Assembly (NCBI GenBank): GCA_013298545.1
Contig: JAAFIA010000038.1
Location: forward strand, 1 to 43,650
Source: Bacteroidota bacterium
GTDB lineage: Bacteria; Bacteroidota; Bacteroidia; Palsa-965
Length of the DNA: 43,650 bases
Direction of reading: 5' to 3'
Shown piece after piece: positions 1-8,382 of this stretch. Position numbers and translations under genes: made by a program. The number at the start of each line of letters is the position of its first letter. Position 1 is the first letter of the stretch. The notes below the pieces were generated by a model, which saw only the letters and a program-made list of their open reading frames with translations, was not told the DNA's origin and searched no databases.

Positions 1-303
1 TATGTGTCGCCGTATTTTGTAGATTATGATTCGCCCGCTGTTAAGAATTTTCAGCGGCATTATGCTGTTGCATTTCAAGGCGATCCGGGACAGTTTGCCT
101 TCATCGGTTACGATGTGATGTTTTATTACTTGAATGAGTTGCAGCAATCGGGTATTGGTTTTTCTAGTCAGCTTGGAACAAAGTCGTGGGATGGTTTGCA
201 GCAACGTTTTGATTTTTACCGTTCTGATGTAGAGAGTGGTTTTGAGAATCGTGGTGTTCGGGTGGTGAAACTGGAGGATTACAAATACATTCCAGAACAA
301 TAA
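1..303 (+). CDS. 3' end of a possible periplasmic-binding-protein-like gene (partial)
   Basis: The frame is open from the first base and ends with TAA at 301-303, so this is the C-terminal 100 or so residues of a gene that starts outside the window. The fragment mentions a globular domain ending NRGVRVVKLEDYKYIPEQ. The pattern of 'FAFIGYDVMFYYLNEL' followed by a short aromatic-rich tail resembles the C-terminal lobe of the type I periplasmic-binding-protein domain found in Bacteroidota LysM/amino-acid-ABC-like proteins; that is a recollection of family style, not a proven match. It lies 18 bases upstream of hemF on the same strand, so the two are probably co-transcribed. A GTG at position 4 is internal and not a credible start. 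Confidence 0.5.
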   Translation, partial: YVSPYFVDYDSPAVKNFQRHYAVAFQGDPGQFAFIGYDVMFYYLNELQQSGIGFSSQLGTKSWDGLQQRFDFYRSDVESGFENRGVRVVKLEDYKYIPEQ

Positions 304-321
304 ATTTCATAAAAAGTAAGT

Positions 322-1224
322 ATGGGAACGATTACGAAAGAGCAAATTGCGGCTTTGTATCAGCAGGCGCAAGATGCGATTTGTGCGCAGTTGGAGTTGG
401 CCGATGGGAAGGCAAAATTTATGGAGGAAATTTGGGAGCGCGATGGCGGTGGCGGAGGGCGTACACGCATTATGCAGCATGGGAATGCGATTGAAAAGGG
501 TGGGGTGAATTTTTCGGCGGTTCATGGCGAATTGCCAGAAAAAATAATGCAGGCTTTGCGGGTTACGGATAATCGGTTTTTCGCCACAGGTGTTTCGATT
601 GTACAGCATCCGGTGAGTCCAATGGTTCCAATTATTCACATGAATGTGCGTTATTTTGAATTGGGTACAGGCGAATGGTGGTTTGGTGGTGGAATTGATT
701 TAACGCCGCATTATATTGTGGAGGAGGATGCGCATTGGTTTCATGCGCAGTTGAAGGCGATATGCGATAAGTATGATGTTGGGTATTATCCCCGTTTTAA
801 GGCTTGGGCCGATGATTATTTTTTCATTGAGCATCGCGGGGAGACGCGCGGGGTGGGGGGCATTTTTTATGATCGGCAGCAGGGCGATGGTTCACCAGAA
901 GCGAAAAAGCGGTTGTTGGATTTTAGCCTTGAATTGGCCGATATTTTTGGATTTATTTACACCACAATGATCGCACGGAATAGCCATAAAACGTGGACCG
1001 AGCGTGAGAAACAATGGCAGTTGTTGCGTCGTGGACGTTACGTTGAATTTAATTTGGTTTACGATAAAGGAACAAAGTTTGGTCTTGATACACAGGGGCG
1101 CATTGAGTCAATTTTGATGAGCTTGCCAGAACAGGCGGGCTGGTTTTATGATTTTAAACCCGAAGTTGGAAGTGCGGAGGAGAATACGCTGAAATTGCTT
1201 CGTAAAGGGTTGGATTGGTGTTAG
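322..1224 (+). CDS. hemF: Oxygen-dependent coproporphyrinogen III oxidase
   Basis: HemF catalyses the O2-dependent oxidative decarboxylation of two propionates of coproporphyrinogen III to give protoporphyrinogen IX in haem synthesis; it is a soluble cytoplasmic homodimer. The 300-residue length is normal. Family hallmarks are visible: the glycine-rich segment WERDGGGGGRTR near residues 37-48, the GGVNFSAVHG block just after it, the WWFGGGIDLTP segment in the middle, and a C-terminal SLPEQAGWFYDFKP block. The ATG at 322 is preceded by AAGTAAGT and is only 18 bases from the upstream stop. Presence of the aerobic enzyme suggests growth with oxygen. A 150-base gap follows before the next gene, without an obvious terminator. 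Confidence 0.97.
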   Translation: MGTITKEQIAALYQQAQDAICAQLELADGKAKFMEEIWERDGGGGGRTRIMQHGNAIEKGGVNFSAVHGELPEKIMQALRVTDNRFFATGVSIVQHPVSPMVPIIHMNVRYFELGTGEWWFGGGIDLTPHYIVEEDAHWFHAQLKAICDKYDVGYYPRFKAWADDYFFIEHRGETRGVGGIFYDRQQGDGSPEAKKRLLDFSLELADIFGFIYTTMIARNSHKTWTEREKQWQLLRRGRYVEFNLVYDKGTKFGLDTQGRIESILMSLPEQAGWFYDFKPEVGSAEENTLKLLRKGLDWC

Positions 1225-1374
1225 TTTCATTTCATCAATTTGTTCATAAGCTGGTTTATTTTTTTTATCAGGGTATTGACTAATAGAAACTATTGTTCTA
1301 AATTGCACCGGCAAACAAAGAAATTACATTTCGTCTAAACAAATAATTCGTTTGGCGATATAAAACGATACTTC

Positions 1375-4300
1375 ATGAAACTACACTACCTGCGTCCCTT
1401 GGTGTTTTTGTTTCTGCTTTTTACGGCTTCGCGATTGACTGCGCAAGTAGAAACGCATGCTTCACCCAACCCGCATCTTGAAGTGCATGAGCATACAGGT
1501 CCTTATGGCGATTCCTTGGATGGATTTAATCCAGATGCGATTATGGCTCGGGCAAATGCAAAAGGCTTGCAACCTTGGGAAGCGGCTATGTATCTTGGAC
1601 GCATGCAGCGGTTGTACATCAATAAAAAATATGGAATTGGTGAGCAACCAGCCTCTAAAAAAGCACAACAAGCTTCTTCTGAACGTCTAGCTCCAATGAG
1701 CAATGTGGCTCAAGTTCCGTGTACCAATATGGATTTTGAGTTAGGAAATTTTTCAGGTTGGACAGGTGCTATTGGCGATAATAATCTATCCTCACTTGGT
1801 CCACTCCAAAACATTACGCCTGGTATTTTTAGTACAACAGTAGATGCCACATTGAACGATTGCGCAGCGCGGCATACCATTGTTACGGCAGCTTCGGGTA
1901 ATGATCCGTGTGGTGCATTTCCGGCTGTTGCACCCAATGGTGGCTTGTATTCGGTTCGTCTTGGCCAAACTTGTGCTAGTTATCAAGGCGAAATTTTGGA
2001 GCAAACATTTACAGTTGCCCCAGGTAATACAAGTTTTACGTATGATTACGCGGTAGTTTTGAATGATGGTGGCCACTCTGCAGGTGAACAACCTTATTTC
2101 AAGATTGAAATGTTTGACCAATCGGGCAATTTGATTCCTTGCTCACAGTATTATGTTGAAGCGAGTGGTTCTGTTCCTGGTTTTGTGCAGTGTACACCTG
2201 GCGTTTTTTATAAACCGTGGAGTACGGTCAATGTTGATTTATCATCCTATTTAGGCAATAACGTAACGATTCGATTTACGGTTGCGGGGTGTATTTTTGC
2301 TGGCCATTATGGTTATGCGTATATCGATGCCTCTTGTTTGCCTTATCAGATTCAGCAAAATGCGCAGTTGTGCGCTGGCGGGTCTGTGCAGCTTTGTGCG
2401 CCGGCGGGGGCGGCTTCCTATCTCTGGATGCCAGGAGGCCAGACCACACAATGCATAACCACGAGTACACCAAATACATATACCGTAACGATGGTTTCGG
2501 TAACCAATTGTACCACATTGCTTACGCAGGTTGTTACCCTTTATCCGCAACCCCAAGCATCCTTTACAACCACATTTGCCCCGTGTAGTCCAAACTATAC
2601 ATTCAACAATACGTCCACCATATCGAGTGGAAACATGACGTACCATTGGGATTTTGGAGACCCCAATCTAACGAATGATACCAGTAACGTAACAAATCCG
2701 AATTATTTATACAATGCAGGAAGCTACACGGTAACGCTCATAGCCACGAGTAATAATGGGTGCGCCGATACCATAACCCAAGTTGTGAATCCTGGAAATG
2801 GAGGACAGGCCGCATTCTCCTCCTCGCCGGTCTGCTTGAATAATGTAACCACATTTACCGATTTATCCATTGGTGCATCGGCGTGGTCGTGGCATTTTGG
2901 CGAACCCTCTTCGGGGCCAAATGATAGTTCCAATGTGCAGAACCCTTCGCACACCTACAGCGCGCCAGGAACCTATACGGTTACGCTTATTGCGCAAACC
3001 AATCCTTGTCCTTCTACCGTAACACAAGTCGTAACGGTTAATCCATTGCCTGTTTGCTCGTTTACGATGAATCAAATATGCGGTGGGCAAGTGATCAACT
3101 TCACCAATACATCCACGATTTTAGCTGGCGATACAATCGGCGGTTGGTCTTGGAATTTTGGTGATCCGGGTTCAGGGCCAAATAATATTTCTAACCTCCA
3201 AAATCCGCAACACGTATTCAGCGGGCCGGGTAATTATACAATTATTTTGACGGTAACATCGACAGATGGTTGTCAGTGTACATCTAGCCAACAAGTTGTG
3301 GTTGGCCCATCGCCAGTAGCAGCCTTTACTGCAAACAATGTATGTACCAATACGCCAATGTCGTTCACAAACAATTCGCTAAATACCAATACCTACCATT
3401 GGGATTTTGGCGATCCGAATTTGACGAACGATACTTCTAATGTGTTGAATCCACAATGGATTTTTACCAATGCTGGTAATTATACGGTAACACTGATTGC
3501 ATCGCCCGGTTCGCCTTGTGCTGACACAACCACTTTGCTTGTTACTGTTCTTCCAGGCCCAAGCAATGTGTTTTCTGCGCCCGCTGTATGTCTAGGCGCA
3601 ACGACAAATTTTACCAATAATTCAACCATTAGTGTAGGATCAATTACTGCCTACCACTGGGATTTTGGTGTAGCTAATTTGACGAATGATACGTCAAATG
3701 TGCAAACGCCTTCTTACACTTATACTGCCGCAGGAACGTATGTTGTTACGTTAACAACAACCTCAAACAATGGTTGTCAGACAACGACAACGATCAACGT
3801 TACCGTTAATTCCTTGCCAACAGCAGCATTCAGCAATACACCAGCCTGTGCCAATTCGCCGATGGTATTTACCGATTTGTCTGTGGCCAATTCCGGCAAT
3901 ATCGCAAGTTGGGTTTGGGATTTTGGTGATAATTCGCCAAACAGCAATGTTCAGAATCCATCGCATGCGTATGCGAATATGACACCTTACAACGTTACTT
4001 TGATTGTAACTACCAGCAATGGTTGCGTCGATACGATTGTACAGCAAGTTCAAGCCGCACCTGTGCCGCAGGTTCAGTTTACTTCCGATACGCTTGCCGG
4101 ATGTCCTGTTTTATGTGTCAACTTTAGTGACCAATCAACCATTGCTTCAGGAAATATTACAGGTTGGAGCTGGGATTTTGGTGATGGCTCAAACAATGCG
4201 TTTACCCAAAATCCGCAACATTGCTATACGCAAACAGGCGTTTACACGGTTTCGTTGACGGTTTATTCTGCGGTTGGTTGTGCCGATTCGCTGACGATCA

Positions 4301-4869
4301 ACAACATGATTACCGTTTATCCTGTTCCGGTTGCTTCCTTTACGGCCACACCGCAAACCACAACGGTATTGCAACCCACGGTTAATTTTACAGACCAATC
4401 GCAGGGGGCAAATGCATGGCATTGGGATTTTGGCGATGGCGATACGCTTGGTTTATTGAATCCCAATCCTCAACATACATTCTCCAATGAAATTGCGACA
4501 AATTATGATGTTACGTTAACGGTTACGAACCAATATGGCTGTCAGGATGATACAACGATTGAAGTGATTGTTGGGCCAGATTTCACGTTTTTCATTCCCA
4601 ATGCGTTTACGCCGAATGGCGATGGGTTGAATGATGGATTCTTTGGAACAGGTATTGGCATTACCGAATATCAAATCTGGATTTTTGACCGTTGGGGCAA
4701 TATGATCTTTACCACAAAAGATATGACTGAGGCTTGGGACGGAACTGTTCATAAAGCGGGTTCTTCGGGCGAAATTTGCCAACAAGATGTGTATGTCTGG
4801 AAAGTAGCACTCAAAGATGTATTCGATAAGAGCCATAAGTACATTGGCCACGTTACAATCGTTCGGTAA
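1375..4869 (+). CDS. Secreted multi-PKD-domain adhesin-like protein with type IX secretion type B C-terminus
   Basis: This 1164-residue protein has an N-terminal signal peptide ending near TASRLTAQ (about residue 24). After a pro-region and a Cys-containing beta-sandwich-like region (about residues 110-320), it carries about eight PKD domains, each marked by a variant of W-x-FGD and a later YTVTL motif. The last 90 residues form the CHU_C / gliding-motility-associated tail: FIPNAFTPNGDGLNDGF, then FDRWGNMIF and a final VTIVR. This tail is the type B sorting signal for the type IX secretion system, so the protein should reach the cell surface or medium. PKD arrays usually mediate adhesion or polysaccharide contact; the ligand is unknown. 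Near-identical segments (FGDPNLTNDTSNV) recur, indicating internal domain duplication. Confidence 0.93.
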   Translation: MKLHYLRPLVFLFLLFTASRLTAQVETHASPNPHLEVHEHTGPYGDSLDGFNPDAIMARANAKGLQPWEAAMYLGRMQRLYINKKYGIGEQPASKKAQQASSERLAPMSNVAQVPCTNMDFELGNFSGWTGAIGDNNLSSLGPLQNITPGIFSTTVDATLNDCAARHTIVTAASGNDPCGAFPAVAPNGGLYSVRLGQTCASYQGEILEQTFTVAPGNTSFTYDYAVVLNDGGHSAGEQPYFKIEMFDQSGNLIPCSQYYVEASGSVPGFVQCTPGVFYKPWSTVNVDLSSYLGNNVTIRFTVAGCIFAGHYGYAYIDASCLPYQIQQNAQLCAGGSVQLCAPAGAASYLWMPGGQTTQCITTSTPNTYTVTMVSVTNCTTLLTQVVTLYPQPQASFTTTFAPCSPNYTFNNTSTISSGNMTYHWDFGDPNLTNDTSNVTNPNYLYNAGSYTVTLIATSNNGCADTITQVVNPGNGGQAAFSSSPVCLNNVTTFTDLSIGASAWSWHFGEPSSGPNDSSNVQNPSHTYSAPGTYTVTLIAQTNPCPSTVTQVVTVNPLPVCSFTMNQICGGQVINFTNTSTILAGDTIGGWSWNFGDPGSGPNNISNLQNPQHVFSGPGNYTIILTVTSTDGCQCTSSQQVVVGPSPVAAFTANNVCTNTPMSFTNNSLNTNTYHWDFGDPNLTNDTSNVLNPQWIFTNAGNYTVTLIASPGSPCADTTTLLVTVLPGPSNVFSAPAVCLGATTNFTNNSTISVGSITAYHWDFGVANLTNDTSNVQTPSYTYTAAGTYVVTLTTTSNNGCQTTTTINVTVNSLPTAAFSNTPACANSPMVFTDLSVANSGNIASWVWDFGDNSPNSNVQNPSHAYANMTPYNVTLIVTTSNGCVDTIVQQVQAAPVPQVQFTSDTLAGCPVLCVNFSDQSTIASGNITGWSWDFGDGSNNAFTQNPQHCYTQTGVYTVSLTVYSAVGCADSLTINNMITVYPVPVASFTATPQTTTVLQPTVNFTDQSQGANAWHWDFGDGDTLGLLNPNPQHTFSNEIATNYDVTLTVTNQYGCQDDTTIEVIVGPDFTFFIPNAFTPNGDGLNDGFFGTGIGITEYQIWIFDRWGNMIFTTKDMTEAWDGTVHKAGSSGEICQQDVYVWKVALKDVFDKSHKYIGHVTIVR

Positions 4870-4913
4870 TTAAATTCCTTTTGTTATCTTTATCACAAGC
4901 AAACAAAAACACA

Positions 4914-5462
4914 ATGAAAAAAATCTTTTTACTTGCGCTGTTCCTCTTGGCTGGTTTTGCAGCTAAAGCGCAATACACGTTTACCGAAACAGGCCCTAAT
5001 GGTAACAAATTGTCGGAAGGACAATACACTGCTAATCCGGGTTTAATGCCTTCTGACTCGAAAGAAGACATTGCGCGCAAAATGGCGGCTGTTCACAAAA
5101 TCGGTACTTGGAAGTATTGGTTCGATAGCGGTAAAATGGCTGCTGAAGAACATTATACAGCCGCGGGAAAACAAACCGGAATCTGGAAAACGTGGTACAT
5201 CAATGGCCAATTGGCTTCTGTGGTTGACTACACCAAAAACACCGCAGTTTATTACCACGACAATGGACAAAAAAGCAGCGAAGGCAGCGTGAATGGTGTG
5301 ATGCAAGTTGGTGCATGGAAAGGTTGGCATGCTAATGGAAAAATGAATTTTTCGGGTTCATTTGATGCAAACGGTCAAAAGCATGGTGTTTGGACATTCT
5401 GGGATGAAAACGGTGCTGTGATGGGAACTGAAAATTGGAATCATGGTGCTGCAAAAAATTAA
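4914..5462 (+). CDS. Secreted YwqK-type MORN-repeat-variant protein
   Basis: A 182-residue protein with a clear signal peptide (MKKIFLLALFLLAGFAAKAQ, cleavage after about residue 20). The body contains at least four repeats of the G-x-W-K-x-W-x-x-N/S-G-K/Q type (GTWKYWFDSGKM, GIWKTWYINGQL, GAWKGWHANGKM, GVWTFWDENG), the MORN-repeat variant seen in YwqK-family proteins. Some databases call this family an antitoxin, but an exported protein with no adjacent toxin gene does not fit that role. The start at 4914 is chosen because the signal peptide begins there; an upstream in-frame TTG would place extra residues before it. It follows the PKD gene by 44 bases and is closed by a strong terminator, so the two may form an operon. 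Function unknown. Confidence 0.85.
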   Translation: MKKIFLLALFLLAGFAAKAQYTFTETGPNGNKLSEGQYTANPGLMPSDSKEDIARKMAAVHKIGTWKYWFDSGKMAAEEHYTAAGKQTGIWKTWYINGQLASVVDYTKNTAVYYHDNGQKSSEGSVNGVMQVGAWKGWHANGKMNFSGSFDANGQKHGVWTFWDENGAVMGTENWNHGAAKN

Positions 5463-5482
5463 GCACTAAAGAATAAATGTTG

Positions 5483-5514
5483 AAAAAGCGTGATCGAATG
5501 ATCGCGCTTTTTTT
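5483..5514 (+). terminator. Rho-independent terminator after the YwqK-like gene
   Basis: Stem AAAAAGCGTGATC pairs with GATCGCGCTTTTT across a GAAT loop with one G-U wobble, followed by a T run. It starts 20 bases after the stop at 5462. Confidence 0.85.
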
Positions 5515-5625
5515 ATGGTATATTTACATCAATTCTAGTTTAATTTCGTTAAATACAATTTAGCCATTTCCAAACGCATTATGCTTGTGCCAAATCATGT
5601 TTGGCAGCGTTATTTATATTGTTGA

Positions 5626-7566
5626 ATGAAACGTTTCTGTTTAAAATCGGGTTTTGTCTTGTTCTGGTCGATATGGGCTTTTAGCCCTGTCTTGTTGTCG
5701 CAAAATAAAAACGAGAATAAAATCGATACCGAAGTTTTGAGAAAACGTTACGCCATTACGAAAAGCGAAACAGATTGGGTTAAATTAAAGTATTGGGTTG
5801 GAAAATCGGAAAGCATTATGCGCTTGACGTATTGGGATAGCGTGTTGGCGATCGCGAATAAAAAGCAACAACATTTATATACCTGTCGAGCATTGTGGCA
5901 AAAATCAATTGTTTATACTGCTTCTGGCGATATTCCAACAGCACTTGATTTTGCAAACCGTGCTTTAGCGATTGCTGAACAACAGCAGTATCAACAAGAA
6001 ACAATCGAATTGATCAAGAGTCTGGAACATATTTATGCGCGGCAACTTAATCGGGCAAAGTCATTGGAAATGAGTTATCGCGGTTTACGGGTGGCCGAAA
6101 AGATAGATGATAAGCGCGCAGTAATTGATTTTAATTCTTCGATTGCACGTTATTATTGGAGCACAGGAGACTTAGACAAAGCATTGGAAGTACAGCTCAA
6201 TTGTTTAAAATTGGCCAAAGAGATTGTGTACGAGTTTGGTATTTCGAGTGCGCTTGTTGACATCGGTAGTATTTATGTAGCAAAAAATGAAGGTGAAAAA
6301 TCGGTGCCCTATTATTTGGAATGTAAAAATTATGCGCACGTTGTAGCCGGAACAATTTACGAAGCCGATATCTACAATTCGGTTGGGGCCGCATTCCAGT
6401 TTCTAAAGCAATACGATTCGGCTTATTATTATACGCTAAAGGGCTACGAAATAGCTGTTGCGCTTCAGAATAAACAAGGCATGTGCAGTTTGCAATCGTC
6501 GCTTGCGGGCATTTGTTTATTGAAAGGCAACTATACAGAAGCGGAGCATTTGGCTAAAGAGGCACTTGATTTGGCGAATAAAAGTGCGTTTACCGCACAA
6601 GGTATTGAGTTATTAATGTCGCTTAAACAGATCTATGTTAAGCAAGGGAAATATCTTGCTGCGCTTGAAGTTTATGAAGAGTATATTACATTAAGAGATC
6701 GTGTTTCAAATGAGAAAGTGCGCAAAGAGGCTTTAGAAAAAGCATATACTTACGACTTAGAGAAAAAACAAAATGAAAATTTAGTATTGAGTCAACGAAA
6801 CGCCATTCAAAAACTACAACTCAATCAAAGTAATGTTCTTCTGCTGGGTGCTGCGGGAGTGTTTTTAGTTTTACTTGTGATCTTATTTTTATACAAAAGA
6901 CAAATCCGTTACCGCGCCGATTTTTTGCAATTGCAATCAGAGCAACGTTTGTTGCGGTCTCAAATGAATCCACATTTTATTTTCAATTCGCTCAATGCCA
7001 TCAAACAGTTTGTGATGACGGAACGTAATCGCGATGCTGAATTGTACTTGTCTAAGTTTGCAAAATTGATTCGGAATTTATTGGAGCGTAGTATGGAAGA
7101 GAATATTCGTGTAAGTGAAGAAGTGGAAATATTGAAAGGTTACCTTGAAATGGAATCCTTGCGTTTTGAAGATTCATTTCAATACACATTGAGTTGTGAC
7201 GAGTCAACTGAATTTAAAAATTTTCGTATTCCACAATCGATGCTTCAACCACTTGTCGAGAATGCGATTTGGCATGGCTTGTTGCCAAAAGAGAGTAACC
7301 GAAAAGTAACCATAACACTTGTGCGCAATTCCGAAAAAACAATACAATGCACGATTGATGATAATGGTGTTGGACGCAAGGGCAGTGTTAACGCGGTTAA
7401 TAACGATAAGTCAAAATCATTAGCGATACATTTTATTCAGCAACGCCTCAGTCGAATGCGGCCAAGCGATAACGTGATTTGCACCATGCAAATTATCGAC
7501 AAACACGATTCAAAAGGAAATAGCCTTGGAACAAAGGTTGTAATTGTCTTACCAATTTTAAATTAA
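5626..7566 (+). CDS. TPR-containing LytS-type sensor histidine kinase
   Basis: A 646-residue membrane kinase. A signal-like N-terminus (about residues 1-26) is followed by helical tetratricopeptide-like repeats (about 60-370), which should lie outside the cytoplasmic membrane, a short coiled-coil, one transmembrane helix (about 403-422, LLLGAAGVFLVLLVILFLY) and a cytoplasmic His_kinase domain. The phosphoacceptor is His450 within QMNPHFIFNSLNAIKQF. The HATPase part shows LQPLVENAIWHGLLP (about 540-555) and the N/G1 boxes in DDNGVGRKG (about 577-585). This is the standard Bacteroidota LytS/YehU-like layout, with TPRs as putative sensor. The response regulator gene begins 4 bases after the stop, so the two certainly form a two-component pair. 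Signal unknown. Confidence 0.93.
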   Translation: MKRFCLKSGFVLFWSIWAFSPVLLSQNKNENKIDTEVLRKRYAITKSETDWVKLKYWVGKSESIMRLTYWDSVLAIANKKQQHLYTCRALWQKSIVYTASGDIPTALDFANRALAIAEQQQYQQETIELIKSLEHIYARQLNRAKSLEMSYRGLRVAEKIDDKRAVIDFNSSIARYYWSTGDLDKALEVQLNCLKLAKEIVYEFGISSALVDIGSIYVAKNEGEKSVPYYLECKNYAHVVAGTIYEADIYNSVGAAFQFLKQYDSAYYYTLKGYEIAVALQNKQGMCSLQSSLAGICLLKGNYTEAEHLAKEALDLANKSAFTAQGIELLMSLKQIYVKQGKYLAALEVYEEYITLRDRVSNEKVRKEALEKAYTYDLEKKQNENLVLSQRNAIQKLQLNQSNVLLLGAAGVFLVLLVILFLYKRQIRYRADFLQLQSEQRLLRSQMNPHFIFNSLNAIKQFVMTERNRDAELYLSKFAKLIRNLLERSMEENIRVSEEVEILKGYLEMESLRFEDSFQYTLSCDESTEFKNFRIPQSMLQPLVENAIWHGLLPKESNRKVTITLVRNSEKTIQCTIDDNGVGRKGSVNAVNNDKSKSLAIHFIQQRLSRMRPSDNVICTMQIIDKHDSKGNSLGTKVVIVLPILN

Positions 7567-7570
7567 AATT

Positions 7571-8287
7571 ATGTTGCGTGCAGTAATTATTGACGACGAA
7601 AAAGCCGGAATCGAATTGTTAAAAGTTTTGGCTTCTAGAAATGCTGGAATTATAAAAATTATTGGCTCTACGCAGAAGGCGGAAGAAGGCGTTGAACTAA
7701 TTGAGGATTATAAACCAGATGTTGTTTTTCTCGATATTCACATGCCGCATTTGACGGGCTTTGAATTGTTAGAAAAACTTAATTTCCGCAATTTCAAACT
7801 CATTTTTACTACGGCTCATAAAGAATATGCGATTCAAGCTATTCGGGAACAGGTATTCGATTATTTGCTTAAACCAATTGATGATGATGCCTTCAAAGAA
7901 TCTGTCGAACGTTTGTACCGGGAGTTAAATGCGCAGAACGATACACGTAAAACAGATGTACATGAATTCATCGAAATTCAAGTAAAAGATGGGATTCTTT
8001 TCCTCCGACAAAAAGATATTGTGCGTTTAGAAGCATCGCGCAGTTATACCGAGTTTTATATGGACAATGGTGTTAAACACGTTGCTTCCAAAGCCATGAA
8101 AGATTTTGAACAAAAACTCGATGCGCATGTATTTTATCGTTGTCATAAATCGCATCTGGTGAATCTTCAAAAAGTACAGAAATTTATCAATAGCGATGGT
8201 TTTTTCGCACTCATGAGCGATGGCTCAAAACCAATCGTATCGAAAGTTATGAAAGACGATTTTTTGAAGCGATTAAAAGATTTTTAA
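7571..8287 (+). CDS. LytTR-family response regulator
   Basis: A 238-residue DNA-binding response regulator. The receiver domain (about 1-120) has the acidic pair Asp8/Asp9, phosphoacceptor Asp55 in VVFLDIHMPH, the Thr pair in FTTAHKEYAI, and the conserved Lys in LLKPID. The LytTR DNA-binding domain (about 135-235) shows DIVRLEASRSYTEFY, FYRCHKSHLVNLQKV and a terminal block ending FLKRLKDF. It is phosphorylated by the kinase encoded 4 bases upstream and would regulate by binding direct repeats upstream of targets; the targets are not evident here. A diverged copy of its last 21 codons lies at 10311-10373 (see the pseudogene entry), so the genome has or had a close paralogue. Confidence 0.95.
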   Translation: MLRAVIIDDEKAGIELLKVLASRNAGIIKIIGSTQKAEEGVELIEDYKPDVVFLDIHMPHLTGFELLEKLNFRNFKLIFTTAHKEYAIQAIREQVFDYLLKPIDDDAFKESVERLYRELNAQNDTRKTDVHEFIEIQVKDGILFLRQKDIVRLEASRSYTEFYMDNGVKHVASKAMKDFEQKLDAHVFYRCHKSHLVNLQKVQKFINSDGFFALMSDGSKPIVSKVMKDDFLKRLKDF

Positions 8288-8320
8288 TTTTTTGCTTCAA
8301 TAATACCGCTCTTAGATAAT

Positions 8321-8364
8321 CTCAAAAACAGCGTGTCGCGATCAAGAGACACGCTGTTTTTTGA
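8321..8364. terminator. Bidirectional terminator between convergent genes
   Basis: CTCAAAAACAGCGTGTC pairs with GACACGCTGTTTTTTGAG over a 10-base loop, with A and T runs on the outer sides. It lies between the LytTR gene (plus) and the type IX cargo gene (minus) and can serve both strands. Confidence 0.85.
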
Positions 8365-8382
8365 GATACACCCAATTTAGAT

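Noticed and set aside
4914-5462. Antitoxin call for the YwqK-like protein
   Set aside because: It has a signal peptide and no adjacent toxin gene, so an intracellular antitoxin role is unlikely.
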